From positions 62,001 to 126,000 of the forward strand of contig PENC01000017.1 in NCBI GenBank assembly GCA_003674045.1: DNA of 64,000 bases, in the 5' to 3' direction. Positions 1 to 8,936 of this stretch are shown here, piece by piece. Every line of letters starts with the position of its first letter. The stretch's first letter is position 1. The position numbers and the translations under genes are program-made. The stretch comes from Streptomyces griseocarneus (GTDB taxonomy: Bacteria; Actinomycetota; Actinomycetes; Streptomycetales; Streptomycetaceae). Under the pieces are notes generated by a model. The model saw nothing but the letters and a program-made list of their open reading frames with translations. It was not told where the DNA came from and did not search any database.

Positions 1-2
1 GC

Positions 3-1265
3 TCCGACCTCGCGTACAAGCGCGTCTACACCGACGGCCCCATGTACGCGCCGGTCACCGGCTACTTCTCCCAGGCCCAGGGCGCGACCCTCCTCGAAGG
101 TGTCCACGACGACGTGCTCAGCGGCAAGGACGCGAGACTGCGCACCGGCCTCCTGGACTCGGTGACCGGAAAACGGCCGCCCGGCGGCGACGTCGTCACC
201 ACGATCGACCCCAAGGCACAGGAAGCCGCCTACAAGGGACTGACAGCCCTCGACGCCAAGGGCGCGGTGGTCGCCCTCGACCCCCGCAGCGGAAAGATCC
301 TCGCCATGGCGAGCACCCCCTCCTACGACCCCTCCGCTTTCGCCGGGCTGTCCGCCAAGGAAGGCAAGACCTTCACCGGGCTGGACCGCGACAAGGACAA
401 ACCTCTCAGCAACCGGGCGATCCGCGAGACCTACCCGCCCGGTTCCACCTTCAAGATCCTCACAGCCGCGGCCGCCCTCGAACACGGCACCGTCACCGAC
501 ATCAACGCCTCCTCCGGCGCCCCCGCCCCGTACCGGCTGCCGCTCAGCACCACCGAGATCGGCAACGTCGTGCCCGACTCCCAGTGCGACCGCGTCTCCA
601 TGAAGACCGCCATGCAATGGTCGTGCAACAACGTCTTCCTCGACGCCGCGCTGCGCACCGGAAAGGACGGGATGCGCGAGACCGCGGAGAAGTTCGGCTT
701 CAACAAGGAGCAGTTCACCCCCGTACGCACCGCCGCGAGCAGCTACCCCGGCGACCTGGACAAGCCGCAGACCGCGCTCACCGGCATGGGACAGGGCAGC
801 CTGACCAGCACCCCGTTGCAGATGGCCATGGTCACCGCCGGAATCGCGGGCGGCGGCAAGCTGATGAAGCCCTACCTGGTGGACGAACTGCGCGCCCCCG
901 ACCTGTCCACGATCGAACGGACGGAGCCCCAGATGCTGCGGCAGGCCGTCTCCGAACCGACCGCGAAGAAGGTCCAGGAGATGATGGAGTACACCGTCAC
1001 CGACGGCACGGGCGGCAAGGTGAGGATCGACGGCGTCACGGTCGGCGGCAAACCGGGCACCGCCCAGCACGGCGCCGACGTCCGCGACGAGCGCCCCTAC
1101 GCCTGGTTCGTCTCCTACGCCAAGCTGCCGGACGGCTCGTCACCGGTCGCGGTGGCCGTGCTCGTCGACCCCGCGGACATGGACATCTCCCGCGACGACA
1201 TCGCGGGCGGACGCCTGGGCGCGCCGATCGCGAAAGCCGTGATGGAGGCCGTGCTGCGGAAGTAG
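3..1265 (+). CDS. Penicillin-binding protein, transpeptidase (5' truncated)
   Basis: This is the C-terminal part of a class B-like penicillin-binding protein that cross-links peptidoglycan outside the membrane. The frame is open from the window edge, so the true start, membrane anchor and N-terminal domain lie upstream. All three active-site motifs are visible. Counting from the first Met at position 42, GSTFK gives the acyl-enzyme Ser near residue 135 (S-x-x-K). WSCNN gives S-x-N, and GGKPGTAQ is the KTG-type motif with Pro in place of Thr. The protein ends in AVLRK. The architecture resembles the PbpA-type transpeptidases that actinomycetes carry in several copies. It is not followed by a cell-division gene, so a specific role (growth, division or sporulation septum) cannot be assigned. 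Confidence 0.9.
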   Translation, partial: SDLAYKRVYTDGPMYAPVTGYFSQAQGATLLEGVHDDVLSGKDARLRTGLLDSVTGKRPPGGDVVTTIDPKAQEAAYKGLTALDAKGAVVALDPRSGKILAMASTPSYDPSAFAGLSAKEGKTFTGLDRDKDKPLSNRAIRETYPPGSTFKILTAAAALEHGTVTDINASSGAPAPYRLPLSTTEIGNVVPDSQCDRVSMKTAMQWSCNNVFLDAALRTGKDGMRETAEKFGFNKEQFTPVRTAASSYPGDLDKPQTALTGMGQGSLTSTPLQMAMVTAGIAGGGKLMKPYLVDELRAPDLSTIERTEPQMLRQAVSEPTAKKVQEMMEYTVTDGTGGKVRIDGVTVGGKPGTAQHGADVRDERPYAWFVSYAKLPDGSSPVAVAVLVDPADMDISRDDIAGGRLGAPIAKAVMEAVLRK

Positions 1266-1369
1266 CCGGATTCCCCTCCCGGTGGCTGAATTTGCGGCTG
1301 GCACAGGCCACCGCGCGCCACGAGGATGCTCCTCTGCCGATCGGGGCCGAGGGGAAGGGCGGGGAATGG

Positions 1370-2932
1370 ATGGACATACGACGAAGAGGGACAGGGAAGT
1401 CACGGACGTCACGGAAGAGGAGAGGATGGGCGTCGGCGTGCCACGCGGTCGCGCTGGCGCTCGTCTGCGCCGGGGTCGTGACGGGCCCCGCGGCGGCCGC
1501 GCCCGCCGCGGCCGCCGCCGACGGGACAGCCGCGTGTGCCACGGACCCCGGCGCGCAGGGGCTGCCGAGCGTACCGCGGACCGACAGCCTGGTCTCCGTG
1601 GACCGCGCCGACGGCCGGATAGCCCAGTTCCAGCTCTTCAACGACAGCACGGCGACACCCCCGGGCCTGCCGTTCGTCTGGCACCGCGAGCAGGACGCGC
1701 CGGGCGGTGCCTACGGACCGTGGGAGCGCGTGAGCGCGGCGACCGTCGGCCCGAAGAGCTACTTCATCACGGCCGTCGAGAACTCGGCGGGCAATCTGGA
1801 ACTGCTGTTCTCCACCAACTACGCGTTCTGCCACACCGTGGAGGACGGCAACGGCGGCTGGACCGCCCCGGACGCCTTCGGCCTCGCACCGGGGGCGTAC
1901 CACGGTGGCGCCATGCTGTTCAAGGAGCGGGACGGCAGCATCGACGCCTTCGCGTCGAGCCCGGGCAACGGCACCGCCATGCAGCTCCGGCACCAGGACA
2001 ATCCGGACGACGGCTGGGGTCCGGTCCGGTCCACGGGCGCGCTTCCGGACCCGTACGCGGGCCTGGGGGAGCCGACCTCCGTCGAACAGCTCCCGGACGG
2101 CAGGCTGCACCTGACGGCGCAGGAGTGGAACCGGCTGCGGTACTGGGAGATCTCCCAGACGGCACCGGGCGGCGACTGGGGCCCGTGGCGGTTGCGGTCA
2201 CCCCAGGGCACACCGGCCCCGCGAGCCGTCAGGACCACCGGTCCACGGCTGGACGTGCGGCGCACCACCGGCCTCCTGGACGGTGACATCGTCGAGTTCA
2301 CGATCGCCGGCGGCCCGCCGAAGGACCGTGTCTGGGTCAAGCAGTGCGGGCCCTCGGCGTCCGTACCCACCTGCGACAACGCCACCGGCCGCCAGTTCCG
2401 CGTGTACCCGGACGGCACCTACGCCCCCTCGCCGAAGAAGCTGTATGCCCGGCTCACCACCGCCGCCGGGAACGCCGACTGCCGCACGGTCCCGTCCGAC
2501 GACCCGTGCTCCCTGGCCCTCACCGACAACACCGGGGCCCTGCTCACCACCGTCCCGCTGCGCTTCACCCCGCACGGCCGCATGGAGCCGCCGCCCACCT
2601 TCGACGTGGACCCGGACAAGGGGCTGGTCGACGGCCAGGCGGTGCACGTGACGGGCGAGGGCTACGAACCGCAGTACCACGTGCCCGTCATGCAGTGCGC
2701 CACCAGCTCCGCCGACACCTTCGACTGCCGTCCCCGCAGCAGGCCGCCCGGGACGGGCGACGACGGCCGGGTCGACGAGACGGTCATTCTCTCGGCGACG
2801 TTCACCAGCATCAACAACCGCACCGTCGACTGCCGCACCGAAGGCGCCTGCGAATTGGTGGCCTTCGACCCCCGTGTCCATGGCCCGGCCCTGGTCCGCC
2901 ACCCGCTGAGCTTCGCACCGGCGACCGGCTGA
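1370..2932 (+). CDS. Secreted protein with propeller-like region and two neocarzinostatin-like domains
   Basis: Predicted 520-residue exported protein. The ATG at 1370 follows a purine-rich GGGCGGGGA and opens an Arg/Lys-rich n-region, a hydrophobic core (ALALVCAGVVTG) and an Ala-rich cleavage zone near residue 50. Residues about 60-290 show Trp-rich repeats (YGPWERV, GGWTAPDAF, WGPVRS, WGPWRL) like PLL/tectonin-type beta-propellers. Residues about 295-410 and 411-520 are two copies of a neocarzinostatin-like immunoglobulin fold: each begins G-L-x-D-G, has a V-x-Q-C strand and ends with a D-C-R-T...C pair. That family includes chromoproteins that bind enediynes, but many actinomycete members have no known ligand. 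Function is therefore only ligand or carbohydrate binding at the cell surface. An upstream in-frame extension lacks coding character. Confidence 0.75.
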   Translation: MDIRRRGTGKSRTSRKRRGWASACHAVALALVCAGVVTGPAAAAPAAAAADGTAACATDPGAQGLPSVPRTDSLVSVDRADGRIAQFQLFNDSTATPPGLPFVWHREQDAPGGAYGPWERVSAATVGPKSYFITAVENSAGNLELLFSTNYAFCHTVEDGNGGWTAPDAFGLAPGAYHGGAMLFKERDGSIDAFASSPGNGTAMQLRHQDNPDDGWGPVRSTGALPDPYAGLGEPTSVEQLPDGRLHLTAQEWNRLRYWEISQTAPGGDWGPWRLRSPQGTPAPRAVRTTGPRLDVRRTTGLLDGDIVEFTIAGGPPKDRVWVKQCGPSASVPTCDNATGRQFRVYPDGTYAPSPKKLYARLTTAAGNADCRTVPSDDPCSLALTDNTGALLTTVPLRFTPHGRMEPPPTFDVDPDKGLVDGQAVHVTGEGYEPQYHVPVMQCATSSADTFDCRPRSRPPGTGDDGRVDETVILSATFTSINNRTVDCRTEGACELVAFDPRVHGPALVRHPLSFAPATG

Positions 2933-2943
2933 ACACATCGGCG

Positions 2944-2991
2944 TGACCGCGGGTCGCGCCCCTCATCGGTGTGAGGTGTGACCCGTGGTCA
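2944..2991 (+). terminator. Imperfect hairpin after the secreted protein gene
   Basis: TGACCGCGGGTC at 2944-2955 pairs with GACCCGTGGTCA at 2980-2991, 12 bp with one G-T position, around a 24-nt loop. It begins 12 nt after the stop codon of the plus-strand gene and ends before the convergent minus-strand gene, as expected of an actinomycete stem-only terminator without a U-tract. Confidence 0.4.
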
Positions 2992-3013
2992 TGTCCCCCT
3001 GGCCGCAGGCCGG

Positions 3014-3400
3014 TCAGGCGGCCGCTCGGCGCTTGCGCAGCGTTTGCACGGCGAGCGCCGCAGCGCCGAGCGGCATCAGCACCGCCGCTGTGAGCGGCAG
3101 CCACGGCGTGCCCTCGCCCCGGGACCAGCCGACGATCAGGCCCGCCCACAGCACGGCGACGGCGGGGAGTATCAGCCAGTTCGAGACGGTCCCCGCCCGG
3201 GTGGCCGCGCGGTTCCTGCCGTACGCCCGGAGCACCTCGCCCACGGCGTGGGGGAGCACTATCAGCAGGAAGGCCGTCATGACCCAGTCCAGCTCCTCGC
3301 CGCGGACCGCGTCCACGACGATGCTCACGGCCATGAAACCGATCACGGCGGCGAAGAACCAGGCGATGCCCTTGCCCTTCTTCGTGGCCATACCGCTCAC
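3014..3400 (-). CDS. Small integral membrane protein, unknown function
   Basis: This 128-residue protein is not recognised. It has a short basic N-terminus (MATKKGKG), then about four hydrophobic stretches: roughly residues 12-28, 42-54, 78-92 and 103-118. It ends with an Arg-rich cytoplasmic-type tail (TLRKRRAAA). The listed start is a GTG preceded by GGGCGGG. An ATG three codons inside (3391) is an alternative. It lies downstream of the acetyltransferase on the same strand, but the 161-nt gap contains a strong hairpin, so it is probably transcribed separately. Codon usage matches its neighbours. Confidence 0.65.
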   Translation of the reverse strand: MSGMATKKGKGIAWFFAAVIGFMAVSIVVDAVRGEELDWVMTAFLLIVLPHAVGEVLRAYGRNRAATRAGTVSNWLILPAVAVLWAGLIVGWSRGEGTPWLPLTAAVLMPLGAAALAVQTLRKRRAAA

Positions 3401-3486
3401 CCCGCCCGCAGCGCGGCGCGCAGGACCCTGCGGGCCGGGGTGGCGGTCTCACAGCTTTCCAGCGTGTTTGTCATGGGGAGAGCATA

Positions 3487-3510
3487 TGCAGGCCGGATGA
3501 CCGGCCTGCA
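3487..3510 (-). terminator. Perfect 10-bp hairpin downstream of the acetyltransferase
   Basis: TGCAGGCCGG (3487-3496) and CCGGCCTGCA (3501-3510) are exact inverted copies separated by ATGA. The hairpin lies about 50 nt beyond the stop of the minus-strand acetyltransferase and about 90 nt before the start of the membrane protein gene. A terminator is the simplest reading; an operator for the downstream gene is possible. Confidence 0.5.
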
Positions 3511-3561
3511 CTCAAGTGATCCCTTTGCCCTCGGCCCCGGGTGCGGTGGCACCGACCGTTG

Positions 3562-4065
3562 TCACAGCTCGCGGCGCATGCAGCCGCGAGGCCAGCGGTC
3601 GAGGCCGTGGGCCGTCTCCGCCGCGCGGATCTCGCGCAGCCCGGGGGTGATCTCGGCGTCCTTCAGCCACCGGAAGCCGCAGCGCTCGTAGTACGGGCCG
3701 TTCCAGGGGACTTCGGTGAACGTGGTCAGCGTCAGCGCCGCGGCGCCCTGCTTCCCCGCCCAGGCCGCGACGTGGTCGACGAGGCCGGCGCCCACGCGCC
3801 TGCCGGAATACGCGGGGTCGACGGAGACCTGCTCGACATGGGCGCAGCCGTCGACGAGTTCGACGACGACATAGCCCATGGGGACGTCCTGCTCGTCCGC
3901 GTGGACCCAGGCGCGGCCGTGCTCGACGAATTCCGCGAGGAGCTCCGGCGACGGCGGCTCGTCCTCCGCGACGGCCGTCATGCCGAGGCCGGCGAACAGC
4001 GCTCCCGCGGCACGCTCGATGTCCCGGAGACGGGGAATGTCTTCTCTTCTTGCCGGACGGATCAC
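3562..4065 (-). CDS. GNAT family N-acetyltransferase
   Basis: This 167-residue protein is a typical single-domain GCN5-related acetyltransferase transferring acetyl from acetyl-CoA to an unknown amine. It starts MIRPARREDIPRLRDIE, the usual beta1-alpha1. The acetyl-CoA binding motif A is VDPAYSGRRVGAGLVDHV near residues 86-103 (R-R-x-G-x-G type). It is followed by a GAAALTLTTF strand and the NGPYYERCGFRWL motif B loop, then a glutamate-rich end. It lies 57 nt downstream of the SDR gene on the same strand, so the two may be co-transcribed. Nothing indicates the substrate. Confidence 0.85.
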   Translation of the reverse strand: MIRPARREDIPRLRDIERAAGALFAGLGMTAVAEDEPPSPELLAEFVEHGRAWVHADEQDVPMGYVVVELVDGCAHVEQVSVDPAYSGRRVGAGLVDHVAAWAGKQGAAALTLTTFTEVPWNGPYYERCGFRWLKDAEITPGLREIRAAETAHGLDRWPRGCMRREL

Positions 4066-4122
4066 CGCGCTTTTCCTTGGTGACGTGTCGAGGGTGTGCC
4101 GGTGGTGCCCGGGTGGGCGGGG

Positions 4123-4923
4123 TCAGCGCTTGTCGCGCTGGCCCTCGGCGAGCTGTTCGAGGATCTTCTCGCTGCCGAAGCTGCGTTGGAAGGCTGCGGA
4201 CAGGACGGGGGCGACCCCGGCGAACCGCGTGGCCAGACGCAGGTTCAGCGGAGCCACGTCCACTTCGGCGAGGTTCTTCTCGACGGCGCGGACGGTCGCG
4301 CGTGCCACGTCCTGAGGAGAGCGGGTGCCGATGCCGCGGGGCAGGGTCGCACCGGAGTCGGCGAACATGCCCGCGTCCCTGACGAAGCCGGGGAACACCG
4401 TCGAGACGCCCACACCGTGGGGCCGCATGTCCTCGCGGAGCGCGAGGGCGAAGCCCCGCAGCCCGAACTTGGTGGCGTTGTAGAGGGACGCCTGCCCGGA
4501 CGCGGCCTTTCCGGACAGCGAGGAGATGAAGACCAGGTGACCCCGGCGCCGGGCGGCCATACGCTCCCCGGCCAGCTTCGCCATCACGACGGGCGCGCGG
4601 AGATTGACGTCGAGCGCGCGGTCGATCTCGGCGACGGAGTAGTCGGACAGCAGGCCCGACGCGGGCAGCGCCGCGTTGGCCACGAGCACGTCGATCTCGC
4701 CTGCTGCTTCGAGGAGTCCCTCGATCGCGTCCCGGTCGGTCAGGTCGGCGGGGACGGCCCGGCCGCCCAGTCTCTCGGCCAGCGGTTCGAGCACGTCCGT
4801 ACGCCGCCCGGTGAGCACGACCTTGCCGCCGCGGGCCGCCAGACCCACTGCCAGTGCCCGCCCGATTCCGCCGCTGGCTCCCGTCAGGAGCACCTTCGCA
4901 CCGCGCAGATCCATCTCGGACAC
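4123..4923 (-). CDS. SDR family oxidoreductase
   Basis: A 266-residue classical short-chain dehydrogenase/reductase, an NAD(P)-dependent enzyme acting on alcohol or ketone groups. Visible features are the dinucleotide-binding TGASGGIG (residues 14-21), the V-A-N-A-A motif near 81-85, catalytic Ser in FISSLSG (about 135) and the Y148-x-x-x-K152 pair in YNATK. After the catalytic region the PGFVRDAGMF segment resembles the DltE/short-chain reductases that act on lipids, but the substrate is unknown. The upstream minus-strand acyltransferase is 97 nt away; a lipid-modifying operon is possible but not shown. Confidence 0.85.
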   Translation of the reverse strand: MSEMDLRGAKVLLTGASGGIGRALAVGLAARGGKVVLTGRRTDVLEPLAERLGGRAVPADLTDRDAIEGLLEAAGEIDVLVANAALPASGLLSDYSVAEIDRALDVNLRAPVVMAKLAGERMAARRRGHLVFISSLSGKAASGQASLYNATKFGLRGFALALREDMRPHGVGVSTVFPGFVRDAGMFADSGATLPRGIGTRSPQDVARATVRAVEKNLAEVDVAPLNLRLATRFAGVAPVLSAAFQRSFGSEKILEQLAEGQRDKR

Positions 4924-5020
4924 ACTCTCCTGTCCCGGGTCGGCCGCCGTCGTCCTCGGAACGTAGCACCGTTGTGCGATGAGGGCTTCCGATTTCGAGC
5001 GAAGCTCGTCCGGCCCGTCG

Positions 5021-6412
5021 TCAGCCGGAGACCGCGTCCAGCAGCACGCGCAGCGACTCGTCGGCGAGGTACCGGGCGCGCGGGGCCGGTACCAGGCCGT
5101 CGACGTGGCTGAAATTCCAGGCGAGGGCGCCGTGGCTGGTGTTGGCGGTCGCCACGACGGCGCCCGTCACCGAGATGGCGGCGACGAGCTGGGTGTCCGA
5201 GACGCGCCAGGGACCCAGCCGGTCGGGGACGTCGTAGCGGCCGATGTTGGACAGGCACAGGTTGAGCGGCCCTTGCTCGTCCACGTAGCGCATGAAGGCC
5301 TCGCCCTCCGCGAAGGTCTTCGGCCCGGACCGGTCCCAGAGGGTGAGCATGGTCAGGTGCTCCTCGCGCTTCCGGCGGTCCGTCAGGTCCTGGCCGACGG
5401 CACGGGCCATGGGCCACAGGCCGCCACCGGGTTCGTAGCGGACCCGGGACGCGAGGGTGGACGCGTAGCTCCCGGCGTCCTCGGAGGAGACGGCCGTCCC
5501 CAGTTCCCCGCGGAAGTCGACAGGGGAGCCGATCGAGAAGTACGCCGTTTCCGCCGTCCCCGCCTCGTGGGCGACGGCGGTCACCATCGCGGCGGCCAGC
5601 GCCCCGTGGGCGGTGGTGCCGTGCTGCTTGCAGGCCCGCGTCAGGAGCTCCGACTGGTCCGCGGTGAGCGAGCGGTGCACCATCCGGGTGCGCCGCTGCG
5701 CGAAGGGCACGGCCCGGGTGGGGAGGACGCGCCGGGGCCGCAGCCGCCGGGCCTCCTCCTCGTCCCGCCGGAGGAGTTCCTCGAGCGCGGCGGCGCCCTC
5801 GGGTCCGCGGTGCCGGGCGGGGAGGAGGTCCTCCGCGGCGGCCAGCGCGGGGCGTGAGGCGCACGTCGGCTGTTCGCCCGCGGCCAGTTGCGCGGCGATC
5901 GCGAGCAGTTCCGTGAGCAGGGACAGCCCCGTCATGCCGTCGGCGACGCAGTGGGAGGCCGCTAGGAGCAGGTCGTGGACGGCCTCGGGGTGCCCGGCGC
6001 CCGCCGCCCGCGTGATCAGGGTCGCGCGCAGCAGCGGGCCGGTACGCCAGTCGAGGTGCTCCGCGACCTCGTGCTCGTCGACCTCGCGCTCCCACCGGCT
6101 GTCGGCCCCGGGGTCGTCGGGCGCCACCTCGACGCGGCGCAGCGGTATCGGAACGTCCACCGGCCGGAAGGCGGGCCGCTCCCCGTTCTCGTCACCCGTG
6201 ATGGCCACGCGCAGCAGCGGGTGCCGGGCCTGGAGGACGTCCAGCGCGCGGCGCAGCAGTTCGGGCGGCAGGTCACCGCGGACGCGGGTGCGGACGAGGC
6301 CGCTCAGCGGCGACGTGCGGTCGGCTGTCCAGTACCAGCGCTCCACCGGGCTGAGCTCGCGCCGGAGGTGGGCGTCGGTGCCGGTGGCCGGCCCGGGGTG
6401 CTGCTGTGTCAT
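5021..6412 (-). CDS. Condensation/PapA5-like acyltransferase
   Basis: A 463-residue stand-alone member of the condensation-domain superfamily, with the layout of PapA5 and related alcohol O-acyltransferases. The N-terminal half carries the catalytic H-x-x-x-D-G motif as SHCVADGMTG (about residues 152-161), preceded by VHDLLLAA. The second half holds the structural SPVDFRGEL in the place of the usual DFGWG loop. The N-terminus SPVERWYW also matches the family. Such enzymes move an acyl group from an acyl-ACP or acyl-CoA to a hydroxyl or amine. No NRPS or PKS gene touches it; the nearest synthase is 5 kb away on the other strand. The substrate is unknown. Confidence 0.75.
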   Translation of the reverse strand: MTQQHPGPATGTDAHLRRELSPVERWYWTADRTSPLSGLVRTRVRGDLPPELLRRALDVLQARHPLLRVAITGDENGERPAFRPVDVPIPLRRVEVAPDDPGADSRWEREVDEHEVAEHLDWRTGPLLRATLITRAAGAGHPEAVHDLLLAASHCVADGMTGLSLLTELLAIAAQLAAGEQPTCASRPALAAAEDLLPARHRGPEGAAALEELLRRDEEEARRLRPRRVLPTRAVPFAQRRTRMVHRSLTADQSELLTRACKQHGTTAHGALAAAMVTAVAHEAGTAETAYFSIGSPVDFRGELGTAVSSEDAGSYASTLASRVRYEPGGGLWPMARAVGQDLTDRRKREEHLTMLTLWDRSGPKTFAEGEAFMRYVDEQGPLNLCLSNIGRYDVPDRLGPWRVSDTQLVAAISVTGAVVATANTSHGALAWNFSHVDGLVPAPRARYLADESLRVLLDAVSG

Positions 6413-6624
6413 GACGTCGTTTCTCCTCGGGGGCGGGAGGGGCGCAGGGCCCGTTCATGATCAACATCATGTCCACCGGGACGTGGGGTGATGTGGGGAG
6501 GACGAGAATGGCGGGAATTCGGTCCTCGGCCGGACCCCGGATCTCGCCCCCAGGGGCCGCTCACCCGCTGGGCCGGTAGTGCGCCGACGGGCACGGTTCA
6601 GGGCGGCAGCGGCCCGGCGTCCCG

Positions 6625-7623
6625 TCAGCCGGTGGCGAGGAGCTCGAGCGTGTCGATCACGCGGTTCGAGAAGCCCCACTCGTTGTCGTACCACGCGACC
6701 ACCTTGACGTGGCGGCCGTCGACGCGGGTGAGGGCCGAGTCGAAGATCGACGAGGCGGGATTGCCCGTGATGTCGGACGACACGAGCGGGTCCTCCGAGT
6801 ACTCGAGGATGCCGGCGAGCGGCCCCTCCGCCGCGGCGCGGTACGCCGCCAGCACGTCGTCGCGCGTCACGTCGCGGGCGACGGCCGTGTTGAGCTCGAC
6901 GATCGAACCCACCGGCACCGGTACGCGGATCGAGTCGCCCGACAGCTTGCCGTCGAGCCGCGGCAGCACCAGGCCGATCGCCTTGGCGGCGCCGGTCGTG
7001 GTCGGCACGATGTTGACGCCGGCGGCCCGGGCGCGACGGGCGTCGCGGTGCGGACCGTCCTGCAGGTTCTGCTCCTGCGTGTAGGCGTGCACCGTCGTCA
7101 TGAACCCGTGCTCGATACCGGCGAGTTCGTCGAGGACCGCGGCCAGCGGCGCGAGCGCGTTGGTGGTGCAGGAGGCGTTCGAGACGATCGTGTGCACGGC
7201 CGGGTCGTAGGCGTCGGTGTTGACCCCGAACGCGAGCGTGACGTCGGCGCCGTCCGACGGCGCACTGACGAGCACCTTCCTCGCGCCCGCGGCGAGGTGG
7301 GCGCGGGCGGCCCCGGCCGAGGTGAAGCGGCCGGTGGCTTCCAGGACGATGTCGACGCCGAGTCCGGCCCACGGCAACTGCGCCGGTTCGCGCTCGGCCA
7401 GCACCGTGATCCGGCGGCCGTCGACGACGAGGGCGTTCCCGTCGACGGTCACCGGGCGCCCGAGCCGGCCGGCCGTGCTGTCGTAGGCGAGCAGCCGGGC
7501 GAGCGTGGCGGGCTCCGTCAGGTCGTTGACGGCGACGATCTCGAGGGCGCTGTCGCGCTCCAGCAGTGCGCGCAGCACATTGCGTCCGATGCGGCCGAAT
7601 CCGTTGATGGCGATGCGAGTCAT
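6625..7623 (-). CDS. gap: Glyceraldehyde-3-phosphate dehydrogenase, type I
   Basis: A full-length 332-residue GAPDH, converting glyceraldehyde 3-phosphate, NAD+ and phosphate to 1,3-bisphosphoglycerate in the cytosol. The N-terminal Rossmann motif is INGFGRIGRN, and AVNDLTEPATLA is the expected second strand. The active-site segment SNASCTTNALAP carries the catalytic Cys152. The C-terminal catalytic domain holds GAAKAIGLVLP, IRVPVPVGS and the closing motif WYDNEWGFSNRV. Residue 33-34 Asn-Asp is consistent with NAD specificity. Streptomycetes usually have more than one GAPDH; this one sits alone, 127 nt downstream of an AraC-type regulator on the same strand and away from other glycolytic genes, so it may be a specialised paralogue. 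Confidence 0.95.
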   Translation of the reverse strand: MTRIAINGFGRIGRNVLRALLERDSALEIVAVNDLTEPATLARLLAYDSTAGRLGRPVTVDGNALVVDGRRITVLAEREPAQLPWAGLGVDIVLEATGRFTSAGAARAHLAAGARKVLVSAPSDGADVTLAFGVNTDAYDPAVHTIVSNASCTTNALAPLAAVLDELAGIEHGFMTTVHAYTQEQNLQDGPHRDARRARAAGVNIVPTTTGAAKAIGLVLPRLDGKLSGDSIRVPVPVGSIVELNTAVARDVTRDDVLAAYRAAAEGPLAGILEYSEDPLVSSDITGNPASSIFDSALTRVDGRHVKVVAWYDNEWGFSNRVIDTLELLATG

Positions 7624-7750
7624 GAGTGATGTCCCTTTCCCTTCTTCCCTTCGTCACCAGGCTCGCCCGTGGCTCGTGCCGCTGACAGTGGCGGGATCGC
7701 CATGGTTCAAAAGGATCCCGCCACGGTTCTGCCACGGTCCCGCCATGGTG

Positions 7751-8707
7751 CTATTCGCCCCGGGTGAAGGTGCGCCGGTACTCGCTCGGTGTGGTGCCGA
7801 GGATGCGCTGGAAGTGCAGGCGCAGGTTCGCGCCGGTGCCGAGCCCGACGTCGGCCGCGATCTGTTCGACGCCGCGCTGCGAGCGCTCGAGCAGTTCGCG
7901 GGCCAGGTCGATGCGGGCGCGCATCACCCACTGCATCGGCGTGCAGCCGGTCTCCTCGACGAAGCGCCGGGAGAACGTGCGCGGCGAGACCCCGGCCTGC
8001 CGCGCCAGTATGTCGAGGGTGAGGGTCTCGCCGAGCCGGTGCAGCGCCCACTCCCGGGTGGCGCCGAACCGCTCCCCGAGCGGCTCGGGGACGCTGTGCG
8101 GCACGTACTGGGCTTGGCCGCCGCTGCGGTAGGGGGCCGCGACCAGGCGGCGGGCCGCGTGGTTGGACGCGGCCACTCCGAGGTCGCTGCGCAGGATGTG
8201 CAGGCACAGGTCGATGCCGGAGGCGGCGCCGGCCGAGGTGAGCACGCTGCCCTCGTCGACGAACAGCACGTTCTCGTCGACCTGGACGAGTGGATGCCTG
8301 GTCATGAGTGCCCGCGTGTAGTGCCAGTGCGTTGTGGCGCGCCTGCCGTCGAGCAGCCCCGTGGCGGCGAGCGCGAAGGCACCCGTCGAGATGGCGGCGA
8401 GCCGCGCGCCCCGGTCGTGGGCGGCGATCAGCGCGTCGACGACGGCCTGCGGCGGGTCGTCGCGGTCCGGGAACCGGTAGCCGGGGACGAAGACGATGTC
8501 GGCCCACGCGAGCGCGTCGAGGCCGTGGGCGACGTGGTACGCGAGGCCGTCGCCACCGGCCACGGGACCGGGCGTCGCCCCGCACACCCGCACCTCGTAC
8601 GGCATGCTCGCGCGGGTCGTGAAAACCTGCGCGGGAATTCCGACATCGAGCGGCTTCGCACCCTCCAGCACGAGGACGGCGACGCGGAACAGGCGAGAGG
8701 CTGGCAT
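7751..8707 (-). CDS. GlxA family transcriptional regulator (DJ-1/PfpI + AraC HTH)
   Basis: A 318-residue regulator. Residues 1 to about 190 form a DJ-1/PfpI-like class I glutamine amidotransferase fold, starting FRVAVLVLEGAKPLDVG. Its nucleophile-elbow segment reads ISTGAFALAA, so the Cys common at that place is Ser, suggesting ligand sensing, not catalysis. Residues about 215-310 are an AraC-type double helix-turn-helix: LTLDILARQAGVSPRTFSRRF, then the second helix ending GTTPSEYRRTF. I chose the ATG at 8707 because homology begins with MPASRLFRVAVL; the 52 codons upstream are Pro/Arg-rich and look non-coding. No Shine-Dalgarno precedes it, so it may be leaderless. It lies directly upstream of gap on the same strand. 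Confidence 0.85.
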   Translation of the reverse strand: MPASRLFRVAVLVLEGAKPLDVGIPAQVFTTRASMPYEVRVCGATPGPVAGGDGLAYHVAHGLDALAWADIVFVPGYRFPDRDDPPQAVVDALIAAHDRGARLAAISTGAFALAATGLLDGRRATTHWHYTRALMTRHPLVQVDENVLFVDEGSVLTSAGAASGIDLCLHILRSDLGVAASNHAARRLVAAPYRSGGQAQYVPHSVPEPLGERFGATREWALHRLGETLTLDILARQAGVSPRTFSRRFVEETGCTPMQWVMRARIDLARELLERSQRGVEQIAADVGLGTGANLRLHFQRILGTTPSEYRRTFTRGE

Positions 8708-8936
8708 GGGAGAGAGGCTACGTGGGGCGCGACCCGCTGTTCGGCGGGTGCCGCCGGGACCGAGGCCCGGATCCGGTGTGGGCCCGATGGGGCTGCTCAT
8801 GGCCGGGGGCGCCGGGAGCGCGAGGCGGGTGGTCCGCCCCGGTGCCCCCTGACCACCGGTCATGCTCTCCTTCGCAGGCGTCCGTCGACCGCTCCCTGAC
8901 GGAGGATCGGGTCGTCGGATGCGGTGGCGGCGTATG

